Of a stretch of 64,000 nucleotides of DNA, positions 37,280-48,742 are shown in pieces. The stretch is taken from contig NC_030856.1 of the NCBI RefSeq assembly GCF_000208745.1, positions 8,935,285-8,999,284 of the forward strand, written 5' to 3'. Position 1 is the stretch's first letter. Each line of letters opens with the position of its first letter. Origin of the DNA: Theobroma cacao (lineage: Eukaryota; Streptophyta; Magnoliopsida; Malvales; Malvaceae). Below the pieces are notes generated by a model. That model had not been told where the DNA came from. It ran no database searches and worked only from the letters and a program-made list of their open reading frames with translations. A program made the position numbers and the translations under genes.

Positions 37280-37990
37280 TGTCTAGGATAATTGTGCCTT
37301 TAATTAGATGGATTTTTTTTCTGTTAATTCCTGATGTCTTTCCTTCTTCACATTTAATTTTAGATTCCGTAGTCAAAGATGAATATCCTATCCCAATTTA
37401 AGATTTAAACCAGATCCCTTCATTTTGAGATAAATAATCTTAATTTTGTGCCCCAACTCTATTGCCTACTACCCTACTATGCAATTTTAACATGCCAATA
37501 CTTTCCTTTTTTCCCATGTTCATTTGATTTAATGTGAAACAAATGGTACTTTTGAAGTACAATCAATAACTTTTAACTCTAATAATAATGCATCAATCTT
37601 GTCTATGAAAATAAACTAAGCTACATCCGTTACAACTTGTTCTTTTTCCTCCAATAATAGACTTGGGCATAGTGTTTTTCATCATGACATGAGCACAATC
37701 CAAACACTAGTAGATAAATATAAACATTTTGCTATGGGATATGGATAAGAAAAGTTCATCTTAATCTGGTAGGCAACCTGATAAGGGAAGATATGTGCAT
37801 TTTTGTAAGTAATTGTGTCATGGCACCATAGATAAGTGTCTTTGGTTTATTACTTGAAAATGGTAATCTTTTGTAAAGCTTAATTATGATATGAAATTGT
37901 CTTTCAAAAAAAAAAATTGAGCATTTTAGAGTACCAAAGTGCTTGACTAGCTATGGCATTAGAGAGTTTTTGGCTTAGCTCATTGAAGAG

Positions 37991-38030
<40 letters not shown>

Positions 38031-38444
38031 AAAGCAAAGAAAAGTGTTTGGCTTTCAAAGTAAAAATTCTTATCTTATGTAAGAATTTTAGATGAAATTA
38101 CAAATTAAATTTTTTTTAAAAAGTGTGTTAAAAAATATAATTGTAATTAAATTGTTGTTTTATACTTACGTGGTGATGACATGATGTTGATGTGAAAAAT
38201 GAAATATCACATGATTATATTATTATGTCATATCACCATATTGTATCATCATTATTATGATATCTTAACATTAGGTGACATAAAAAATGATAAATGATAT
38301 TTTGACTAATAATGATCAGTCAACTGTTAATCATATAATCTATTTGGTCTAAAAAAATAAAGATTTGATTAAACACAATATAAAAATAAATATTTATTTA
38401 AAATTTTTAAATAATTCATGAAATTTTTAGTATTATATTTTTAA
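37280..38444. other. Intergenic with (ATT)n microsatellite
   Basis: No gene seen. An ATT trinucleotide run of about 38 bp lies at 37993-38030. 38100-38440 is AT-rich. Confidence 0.6.
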
Positions 38445-38702
38445 TTTTCAATGCTTAAAAGATTTTTTTCGTAGCTTAAAAAAACACCATAGCATAGGTG
38501 TAGCAATTCGTCCCATAAGTACATGCTAATGAAACTTCCGTCTTAACGCTACTTCTACAAGATTATCATTATCATTTTTGTTTTTGTGTAATTCCATATC
38601 TATTCTCCTAAAGGAATGCTAGATTTTGATTAACATTTACATGATAAATATGATTATTGATTTGGTTTGACATATAATTTGATGATTTTAGCACTAGAGT
38701 CA
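38445..38702 (-). other. Orphan P450 3' flank, cut at the stop codon position
   Basis: Aligns with the 3' flanks of copies 1-3 (shared caattcgtcccataagtaca-type text, gctagattttgattaaca, tagcactagagt) right up to where their stop codon lies. Beyond that, P450 coding sequence is replaced by caaaggcagagcc, a hAT-end-like start. It is therefore the downstream flank of a P450 copy whose coding part has been moved away, most likely copy 4/5. Confidence 0.65.
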
Positions 38703-40734
38703 AAGGCAGAGCCAATGGGGTGGCGTGTGGTGGCAGCTTATCTTAATTTCCTTTATTATTATAGGTATAAAACTGTGAAATCTCTAGTTTCCATTATTTA
38801 GACATATTAGATAACTAACTTGGTGAGCTTAGGAAATATAAGGACTAGCCTAAAAATTCTTTCATTTCTAACCTTAAGAAACCATACGTAAAAAACTTGA
38901 AGGTCAGTGGGTGGATTAGAGCTGATTTGGAACTCAAAAGGGTGAATTTCTGTAAGTTGGAGGTTGAAGAGTCGACCCTTGCCCTTGAGAAGTTGACCAT
39001 AGGGATTTTTTTTTGAACAATGGTAGTTTTCTGGAATAGGATCAACTACTCGCCCCCTTTTCAGAGAAGTCGGCTTTAGAGCAAAATCATAGTCATAGTC
39101 AACCCCTTACCTTATGCAGTCGACCCTAGAGCACAGCAGTAGAAAAATAAAACCCTAAAACCCCCAAAACTCGAGCCTCCTTCATTTCTGTTTGTTCTTC
39201 CACTCTTGTTATCTCAAATTTCTCAACTCTCAAGACCTTCAAACTGCATTATTAAACCTTGACCTTCAATAACTAAAGGTAAGGATTTCTAGTTCTTAAA
39301 TCTTTCTTAACCCTCTTTCAAAAATAGGTTTCAAGTTTTAATTTTTATTTTTTTTCTTTGGATCCAAATTTTCTACCTAGGGTTTCAAGATTTGTTAGAA
39401 CCCTTGCGTAAGAGCTCGCCAAGGTAAGGAAATGTGTAAGTTGAATTGAATATTTGATGGGTATAAGTTTTAGAACAACTATTAGATAAAATCTTTGGAT
39501 TTAAGCATGGGTTATATAGAGTTAGAAATGAGTATTTATTGTACTACAAAATTATTATGGGTCTTTGAAGATATTATTGATTAAACATCATTTTAGGTAC
39601 TGTTGGAGTAGTTTGAGTTTTGAAGAAGTTGAGCTTTCGACGAAATGTGTCAAGAGGAAAGGCACACTTCCATGAGATGGGTAGATACATCGTTTTTAAT
39701 TATTTTGATATAATTAAGCATGTTCATTCTAACACCTCGCATTGAAATGTATTTCGATAAATTTTGTGATGTGAACGATGGTTTCTAGTTTGTTTGATGA
39801 AAGCTAAGTATAATATGTAAATATGCTATTATATATTTAGTTTTACACGTGGGGACCAAGCCTTTCAAATGTTTGATACTTCAAAATTGCTATTTGTCTA
39901 TGATTAGTTGGATGATTGATGGTTTGAAAATTTGGAATGAAAAATGATTAGTTTTGCATAGACTCGAGCATTGGTTCAACTTGTCTTTGAGAGATTTGTA
40001 TGATTGATGACTTTTATTTAGTTTTGTTTCAATCTTTGGTTTGTTTTGATTTTTTTTCTTGATGATTGGATTAATCCTTTATTTAGAAATGAGCTTTGGA
40101 TACTTTGAATTAGTTTTTTTTTTACCCTTTGATCTTAGATTAGGAATGCATTCACCCTTTTGTTTTTAAATGAACATTGAAATAATTGGAAATATGTAAA
40201 ATAAAATGTTTTAGTGGAGCTTACTTAAGTTGTGGACCTGTAGCTAGCAATAATAGCCATTAGCCATTGTGCATCATGCTTAGTTTTGATTCTGTAGCTA
40301 TTGGAGTTTTACCTTGTTAGCTTTAAAATGATTATGGTTTTGATTATAACAAAATGATCAAATTTGCTTGAACATTAGTTAAATGATCCTTAACAAATTC
40401 TTGAAATGATTTAGCTCTCATATATTTGTTCTTACATGATTGCAAGCTTGATTGTTTTAGTTGTGTGAATTCTTGAAGTTATTGAATTATAACACACTTG
40501 TTTTACAAACTTGATTGACTTAATTGTATGAGTGTTAAATTTGCTTAAAAGAGTTCTATTATGATCCTTCTAACATTTACCTTTGAGATGTTGAAGTTGC
40601 AAGATAGGTTCTAAAATAGTGAAGTTCATCTCAAAGCATTCCAAGATCATCAATCTACACTACAACAAGCATACTTCAAGTCAAGAAACGTAGTCATCAC
40701 TCAACATTTGATCACAAGGAAAATATGGTCAAAG
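38703..40734. mobile_element. Transposon nest, part 1: hAT-like end and gypsy-like leader
   Basis: 38703-38860 starts with gcagagccaatgggg, a common style of plant hAT terminus. 38950-39460 contains repeated agtcgaccc words and a pyrimidine-rich leader ending in gctcgccaaggtaagg, resembling the leader at 53690-53720 (gctcaccaaggtaagg). 39460-40734 is AT-rich with no coding sequence. Boundaries are uncertain. Confidence 0.45.
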
Positions 40735-43325
40735 TTACATGTTAAAATGTCAAGGAATCTTGAAGAAACAAAGCTCCAATCTATCCTAGAGCAATGCAAG
40801 TCATTCATATGCAAGAATGAGCGAGAACAGGTGAGAAAACTTGAGAAAGACACAACCATAGTCGACCTTGGAACAATCTTTATCCATAATTTAGACCTTG
40901 CTTGAATAGTTTAAATTGGTTAATGATGAGCTTGACATGAATTGATTACTTGAATTGATATGAAATATCCTTGCCATCCTAGAGCCTATAGTGATTTATG
41001 ATTTGAACAAGTTTGCATCATGATGAAAATACTTTTTGACTTGTTCTTATTGGATGTGCATGATTGCTTGTAAGCTTGAATAGTTATAAGGGCATGTTTG
41101 GTACATGATTGAGAGATATTTGAAAATATCATATTAATTATACTCACTACACATTTCATAAATTATTTAAAGAGTAACTAAATGATATTGAATGACTTTC
41201 AGCTCATGATTTTGCATAAAGCATGTCTAACTCTAATCTTGTATGTTTCATGGAAAATTTTTGAAAAGAGAAACTAAATGATTTTCTTGAAAACCTTTCT
41301 TATTTCTTCTATGTTGATTGGATTTAATGCATGGAAAACTTGAACAACTGTGCCTTGTGTTGAAAATGCTATTATGACTTGTTCTTTATGAAAATGAATG
41401 CATGAGTAAATGTTTGCATATGTTGATCTTATTATTACTCACATGCTTGCATAGATGACATTATTTCTTGAGAATAAAATGTTCATATGGTCAAATTGAT
41501 TAAATCATTTCTTGACAAAACAAAATGTTAAAATGCTTGGTCTAGAGTTAATTATTGGAATATGCTTTATGATTGTGCTTAATTAATTGATTGTTTCAAA
41601 ATTGATTTCTTGATTATGCATATGGAATTGGTTGTGATGAACACATTGAACTTCTGAAAATATTTTTAGTTTATCCATTGTAGTTTGTCATGTCACATGC
41701 TTAAATGACATTTATTTTTGCTTGACCTTAATGTTTAAAGTCTAAAACTTGACTTGAGCAATGCATTTAAATGTGAATTTAATTGTCAAGTTTGATTATG
41801 ACATATATTGTGATGACATAGTTGAACTATTTTTGAACATGCATTTAAATGTTAACTACGTCCTCCATGAGCTTAAATGTTTGCATGATCTAAAGACTTT
41901 GTGTGCATCCAACTTGAGCTTATAAGTTACCAATTGAATATTTATTTCTTGAATCTAGACAATTGGTATACACTGATGCTTGAGTGCTTACTTTAAATAT
42001 ATTCATGAGTTGAATGCTTGATTTTCATCATTCCATAACATTTGGTATCATTCATGAATTATGAGGTTATTGAGAACTAGCTCTTTGCTTTCCTGGGTGA
42101 AATTCCATCATTGGAGTTAATCCAAGATTAACCATTCTATTACTATCTATATGCATATTTTAATTAACCTATCCCTTTTATGAATAAATATATTAATATA
42201 TATATTTTATTTTTAAGACCAAATAAATTTTATTTTGCTTGCTCACTTAACCTATTTTCTTGTGATTAAACATATTTTAAATCTATCCTTTTCATTTACT
42301 TACCTCACTTTCTTATAAATACATATTTTATTATCATTTTTACTTCTTACCTAGTCTATTTTTCTTATGAATAAACATATGTATATATTTTTGTTTTCTT
42401 TTATCTATTTAATTTTATTTCTCTATACCTAAGTATTTCTTTATTCCTTCCTATTCAAATATGTGTTTTTTAGCTGAATATTTATATATATATTTTATAT
42501 TTTCCTACATGAATATATTATCCTTTATTGTATTTCTATTTAATCCATCTATCTAAACTTATTCCTTCTTTGTTACTTAAATATTTATTTAGTTTCTATT
42601 TTAATTTTCTGCTTTTTTTATTAAGATCCCTACCCTTACATTATATAATTTTTCTCTCTCTCTCTCTATATATATATATATTATCCTCTCCTTTTAATTA
42701 ATCACATACCTAAATTAATTTATATTTCAACAAAATATGAGACTCAAACTATATCAAGATCCATGAAGGAAGCTCATTAGATAATATCCAAAGCAACAAT
42801 CCAAAATTACAACAAATAAAGCCCAAATCAGTAGCCCAATACAAAAAAGATCATACCTAGCTTGACTCTGTGTGGTCCAAGGTAATCGAGCTTTTGAGAA
42901 AGATGCCTATTTATCTACTCTAGGAACCCAAAGTAGACTGGTTGGAACGCACCGTTTGGTGCTTGGAATTGCTCCAAATGGTTCAACTATTCCTTGCACA
43001 AAACAGTGCCATTTTGGCACTTCATCCACCAAAACCTAGCTATTTAAACCTAGCCAATGGCAATGTCTTTCGGTTTGGCAACTTGCTGCCAAACCCTTGA
43101 ATTTTTTAAATTTATTTTATCTTTTCACAATTTGAAAGAAAGGGGCAAAGTGGGGTAAATCGTAAAGAGGAAGAAGGTTTAGCCAAAATTGGCAAGCCTT
43201 GGGAGAAAGAAGCGTTGATTCAACTTGGGGAAGGAGAAGTAGATTGCTATGGCAGTCCAATCTTAGCTGGCTACCATTTGGCATGGTAGCAAATCACAAT
43301 TTTTTTTTATTAACTAATTAATTTA

Positions 43326-43368
<43 letters not shown>

Positions 43369-43384
43369 AAAGTAAGTGTCTACA
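40735..43384. mobile_element. Transposon nest, part 2: LTR piece interrupted by another repeat
   Basis: 40735-40897 (acatgttaaaatgtcaagga...atagtcgaccttggaa) recurs at 43388-43520, so the two are parts of one LTR-type repeat. The segment from 40898 (ttgaatagtttaaattggtt) recurs at 60940 inside a copia relic. 42170-42720 is T-rich, with TC and TA runs near 42650-42680. A TA run of about 36 bp lies at 43329-43365. No intact frame. Confidence 0.5.
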
Positions 43385-44152
43385 CAGAGTGACATGCTAA
43401 AATGTCAAGGAATCCTGAAAAACAAAGCTCCAATAGATCCTAGAGTAAGGCAAGAACGGACTAGAAAGCTTGAAAAAGACATAGCTATAGTCGACCTTGG
43501 AATTGTGCCATAATTGACCCTAATGAAGCTATAGTCGACCCTCCAAGTTCTGATGAAAAAAATATAAGATTTTTGAAAGAGGATCGATTAGAGAACTTCT
43601 ATATTCGACTATAGATGACCATTAGAGACAAAATTCAAAAGGAAAACGAGTAGTTTCTTACTTTAATCGCCTCCAATGGCGCCAAGACCTCTTTAAATAT
43701 AAAAAAGACCATTTAGAAGCTTTTCAAATTGAGGAAGAAGAAAGAAAAAAGTCAAACTTTTAAGGATCAAAGTCTTGAAAAAAATGAGAAAAGCCAAGCC
43801 TTCTTAAGCTAAAGTTTCTTTGTGCTTTCACTCCTATCTTTATATCTTATCTTCAAATCCAATGTTAGGCATTCTTCCTCCATTGTACCAAACTAGCAAA
43901 ATCCACCTCCTAAAAACACACGTTCTATTCTTTATAAAGGTTCTAACTCATCATTGAAAATTTAGTGTGGGTTTGTGGTTGAGCTCGTTAAAAACCATGG
44001 GTTTCGCTTTATCTGGTGAAAAGGCTATTGTAAAGGCTTCGCTTGATCCTGTTAAAAAGATATTGTGAGGGTTTCACTTAATCTTAAAAAAAGCTATTGT
44101 GAAGGTTTCGCTTGATCCTGTAAAAAGCTCATTTTTGTTAGTGGATTTGAAA
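43385..44152 (+). repeat. Copia-type LTR segment with 35-bp minisatellite
   Basis: Carries repeated tagtcgacc words and, at about 44000-44130, nearly four tandem units of about 35 bp around ggtttcgcttgatcctgt. Such short repeats are common in LTRs of the Tork-type copia lineage. Sequence continues into the duplicated block starting at 44153. Confidence 0.5.
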
Positions 44153-45942
44153 TTCCTTAGTGTTCCAAACGAAGGGTGTAGGCATTTGAGAAAGTTGAAC
44201 CTCTATAAAATTCTTGTGTCTTCATTTTTATTTTTGCTTTGATTTGTTGCATTTCATTTCAAGAAAACCCATTTCATAAATTTCTTGCATTTTGATTTAT
44301 ATTCTTCACATGTTGATTTGTCTCTTTGTTAAATCTTTTCAAACCATTATCATTGTCTATCACTTGTTGAAAAGATTTATTGAAATATTTTTCTCAAAGT
44401 TGCCTTTGTTTAATTTACATTTGAATAATGTTTTTAAACATTTCAAAGTGATCATTTGCCTATGTTTGATTGAGTAGCTTTGATTAAAACTTTCATGTAC
44501 ATCAAGGTTTTTGTTGAAATTCCTCTTACAAGTTTTCAAAAATAAGTTCTTTTGTCTAAGATCGATCCTTAAGTATTTATAGTAGACCATGAGTTTGTTT
44601 GAAAGACATTGAAGTTGGTCTGTTAGAAGAACTACAACCATAGTCAACTATAGCATATTGTTTTACACTTTCCAAAATTTTTAAAATCCAATTCATCTCC
44701 CCTCTTAGATTTTCTTGTTACTTTATTCAATGAGCTATAATTCCTAACATACCCCTTTGTTATATGGTTGGTGACTATTTATACCAAACCTTTCTAGTGC
44801 GATGGCACTGTTTTATTTGATTATCGTATCTAATTAGTGCTCCACAATCTATTTGTAACAATATTTGACACATTGGTTTGGACTTTGATATTTGTTTCGA
44901 CTTTGGTGTTTAGACTTTGATATGGACTTTGATATTAGTTTCGATTTTGGTGTTTGAATTTTAATTTTAGTTTCGACTTTGGTGTTTGGACTTGAATTAC
45001 TCGATTTAGTACGGATTATCTATTTGCGAGATCAAATAGTTTTCAATAGGGGTTTCTAAATAAAATGAACTTTATTTTAAACATTAACTTCTTTTTAAAC
45101 GCTTTTTTTATTTGAAATGTTTTCTTTCATTTGAAATACTTGAATGTTTTACAAATAACTAATTTCATTTCAAAGGTTTATTAATGGATTTTCAACAAAA
45201 CTTTATTTAAACATTCCAAAACAATTTTGTATTTGTTGAGACAAAGATTCGAGATTCATTAATGATTGATTGTGCTTGTCACATAATGTGTCCTTGGAAT
45301 TGATATTGCTCGAAAATTGAACTTCCAAACTCTTGGTATATATGTTGTGCTTGAAAGGCGGACTTTGATTTGTTTGGAAATGAATTACTTGCATTATTTT
45401 GAAAGTATCTTCGATAAACACTCTCTCATTTAGTTTGTTCCCTCTGCCCATATTTTTCCATGAAGTTATTTATAATTTACATTTGTAAGATGCATTTATT
45501 ATTTCAGATCAGTAAATTGCTTAGTTCGCTGTCCTTTGGGAAGAGCTGTTTCTATAGTTAGTTTTGGTAGGTGATCGTCGTGGCATCTAGTAAGTGTTAG
45601 CGCATGTTCCTTGAGTCATACTCTGCTAATCCGGTCTGGTTTTTTATATCTGACTGTTATGGATTATGACTTGTTTATGTCCTATAATAATTGAGATAAT
45701 GAATAATTGCCACATGATGGCTTATGTATTGTATTCGTCACAATATGACCTATACATTGGATTATGATGTATGTTGCTTTTGCATTATGAGCACATTAGC
45801 GTGCGGATCGATTTGATATTTTTTGATAGATGATATAATCATGTTTATATTTTTTCACATATGATTCCATGGTGATGAGTCCCATGAGGCACATATGTGT
45901 ATTTTGATTTATTTGTTATCATGGGCTTGCATGGGTTAAGAG
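44153..45942. repeat. Large direct repeat, unit A
   Basis: About 1.79 kb that recurs at 48743-50490 in the same orientation, including LTR-end text (aaaatccaattcatctcccc, ttattcaatgagcta), a run of diverged 27-bp units around tttcgactttggtgttt (44880-45000) and the end gcatgggttaagag. It is the first half of a tandem duplication that also includes the last P450 exon. Short open frames inside are not genes. Confidence 0.78.
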
Positions 45943-48144
45943 TGCAAGTTTTGTTTTTTATATTTATTTTGCATGGTTGGCACCTTTGCATATATTTAAC
46001 TATCTTGATGTGATCAATGTATGGTTGTATGTTATGATGTATGATTCAAGGTTTTTGCCACATTAATTGTCCTAGAAAATTTTACATTTAACATTTTTCT
46101 TTTGGTTATGTAACAAGAATGGATTTCAAAAATTTCTTTTATAAAAGGAAGCAAGCAATCCAATTACACAAGTGCAAACACACATCATTATTATTGCAAG
46201 TAACATAATCACATCCTAAAAAAAAGAGAATCTATTAAGTAAGAAAAACCATACTTTTTATTTTGAGATTCTTATTTCTGGACACCACCATACCAATGAA
46301 TGATTTCTCAGCTAAACAAGTTTATCACTTATTCTTCAAAAATACTTTCAACCTGAACCTTGAGTGGACAAGGTGTGGAATATAAGATTACTAGATGACA
46401 ACCAATTTTATTTCTATTTTCTTCGAAAAAGTTTGGAGAAGGAGAAGAGAAGTGACGGTTGAAACTTTTTCAAGAAAAAGTACGTTTTATTTTTTTCTTC
46501 TAATCTCTTCTCTTTTTATTAAAACTCTTGCCTCAAAAGTTTAATTAAAATGAAATACCTTTGAATCAATCTTGACCATCCATTTAGAGTTATGAAAGTA
46601 TCAAACATGCTCCATAATTATCAAAATTAAAATTAAAAAATAAATAATTTAATTATTTATTTATCATTGAGAGTTCTTGATAAAATAAAACTCCTTTTTG
46701 AATAACAAATCTTATTTTATTATTATCCATCTTTATTTTAAAAAAAAAATAATAAATAAAAGAGTGATAGTCAAACATGGAGTTTCCTTTTTTCAACATG
46801 GATGTCTATATTCATTTGCAAGAATTTTCTTAGCATTATCTCAATTTAAGACAACTCTTGTCTTAAATTAAGACAAACATATTTTCTTGTCTAAATTAAG
46901 ACCAAGCATGTTAAAGTTGCACCCGAGCATTTGACTCATTGGTTGGTGCATGATCCCCTTACCTAAAGAGCAGGGTTCGAATCCCCCTCTCCTAATTATA
47001 AAAAAAAAAAAAATGCTAAAGTTGCTGTTTTTGTACACAATTTAGTTAATCAAATTAAAACATGCATTCCAATTTAAACAAGTTGAATTCTACGAAGCTA
47101 AGTAGGAAATTTATTTGGACATAGATATTCCAAACTCCAATAAACTGGAATTATTCTTAATCTTATTAAAAATAATTCAAGCTTATTAATCATAAAATCA
47201 CTCCACCATAGATTCATGGTTGCACTCTTGGATTAATTGTAATTGCAAGAAATAATTCAATACTTGATATTAATTATTAGTTGTCCAATTACAAACATTA
47301 TATTGTGAACCCTCATAACCATCTAATGACAAAGGTGAAATTATTGTTTTACCTTTTATGTCAATTTTGTCCCTTAGTCTCATATTTCATCCAATTACTA
47401 ATTCAATACTCTAGATCTAAACTTTTGAGTATTTAGATGTGATGAGTAGCTAATTTATCAATTCACTGGGCTTAGATTAATCACCAATTTTCCTGAAATT
47501 ATTAGAAGTGATGTTAATGTTATGAACTCCATTATCTGGATATATGTTCTCAGATGTTCATCTCGATTATAATCTCAAAATACGGAGTCTAGATTAATAT
47601 TTTATGATGATCATGCTCATGGTAAATCAAAGATTAAAACGACATTAAGCATAAGTCCACTATACATTAGGATTTTGATTCTATTTTAAGCAAATGAATA
47701 AGTGTAAGATCAAGATTTAAGTAACAGTTAAACTTAAATTTGATTTTCACATGATTTCAGTTCATGTTATAGTGTCATTACTCGAAGTCAGCCATTTCAA
47801 TGATTTGAGACTTATCATTCCCTTGAAATGAACCACATTCGTTTCGTTGGAAGTAATCTGGACACTACAGCCTTAACACAATAAAGTGACCAGCTTTATT
47901 ATATGACTGTGAACAATTTTTAGATTTAAATAAAATACATGTCTCCTATGTATGACTTTTCATATAAATGTATTTTAATATCTCAATAGAATCATAGTAC
48001 CTTAATAACTAGATAATGAATACTTAATTAAACAAACTCTTTGTCTTATTATCAAAATATACTTTCATTATAAATAAATTTAATGAAATTAAGCATGAGA
48101 ATATACTTGCTTTTTAGGGCACTATATTCTCAAAATTCCTAACA
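45943..48144 (-). mobile_element. Inserted LTR-type element (solo LTR) with 5-bp target duplication
   Basis: Starts TGCAAGTT, ends TTCCTAACA and is flanked by aagag on both sides (45938-45942 and 48145-48149). Repeat unit B carries the uninterrupted site, ggttaagagggtcac, at 50487-50500. Length is 2,202 bp. Its right 800 bp is related to the fragment at 3656-4482. Read on the - strand it begins TGTTAGGAATTTTGAG, a familiar start of plant LTRs. No coding sequence, so a solo LTR is the simplest reading. Confidence 0.7.
46921..47012 (+). mobile_element. tRNA-derived SINE with target-site duplication
   Basis: Contains an A-box-like tgactcattgg (46932-46942) and a B-box ggttcgaatcc (46974-46984), the internal RNA polymerase III promoter of tRNA-derived SINEs, followed by a poly(A) tail (47000-47012). 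It is flanked by atgttaaagttgc (46908-46920) and atgctaaagttgc (47013-47025), a 13-bp duplication with one mismatch. It cannot fold as a complete tRNA, so it is not a tRNA gene. It lies inside the solo LTR and is therefore younger. Confidence 0.78.
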
Positions 48145-48290
48145 AAGAGGGTCACTCCCATCGATACTCTTGCGTCGGTTGTGGCCCCGAATTTGAGTCG
48201 TGACAAAAACTTTATACATATATAGTATTATTACCCTTATAATTACATTTTACCATGTCTCATTCAAAATCCTGAATTTGATTCTGAGTC
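48145..48290. repeat. Transposon end next to P450 copy 4
   Basis: From gggtcactccc to gattctg this matches 50491-50643 next to copy 5. Read on the - strand the end is CAGAATCAAATTCAGGATTTT, in the style of hAT termini. agtccaaag follows it on the P450 side, close to agtcaaag at 38699-38706 on the far side of the nest, a possible 8-bp target duplication. Confidence 0.5.
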
Positions 48291-48714
48291 CAAAGTTTAT
48301 GTAAATTAAGTGAGCACCATGCTGTGGACGTAGAGTAAAAATGCCGCAAGGAGAGTGAGCATAAGAAGAGGAAATCTCAAACCAGAATTGTCTTAGGATC
48401 ATTGCAAGCGCCATTTTTGCTTCCATCTGAGCAAAGTTCATTTCGATGCAGATTCTAAGACCCCATCCGAAAGGGGAATATATGACTTGACTCTTTGTTG
48501 CTTTTGAAACCCTTTCCGAGAACCTGTCAGGATTAAACTCATGCGCATCTTTGCCCCAAAGTTCTTGATCATGGTGAATCAACAACACAGGCAGTGAAAT
48601 TTCTACACCAACTGGCAAAAACAATTTTCCTGGTTTTGTTTCTTTCGGAATGGAGCGTATTAACGCAATGATTGAAGGGTAGAGCCTGAGAACCTCGTAC
48701 AAGATTATTGTTAC
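48291..48714 (-). pseudogene. Cytochrome P450 copy 4, last exon only
   Basis: Homologous to exon 5 of the other copies and most like copy 5. No other exon is nearby. Several lesions: the acceptor before the exon is CACAA instead of CACAG; the heme loop reads FGWGLRICIE, with the final Gly replaced by Glu and Pro by Leu; one base is lost near the C-terminus; and the stop TAG is TGG. Intron 4 sequence stops about 28 bp upstream, where repeat unit B begins. The open frame running past both ends is accidental. Confidence 0.88.
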
Positions 48715-48742
48715 TTGTGGCATTGAATTAATTAAAGTAATT

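Noticed and set aside
37993..38030. ATT repeat as a regulatory element
   Set aside because: Simple trinucleotide microsatellite with no gene nearby.
46974..46984. Possible tRNA gene from the GGTTCGAATCC box
   Set aside because: No acceptor or anticodon stem can be formed; poly(A) and target duplication identify a SINE.
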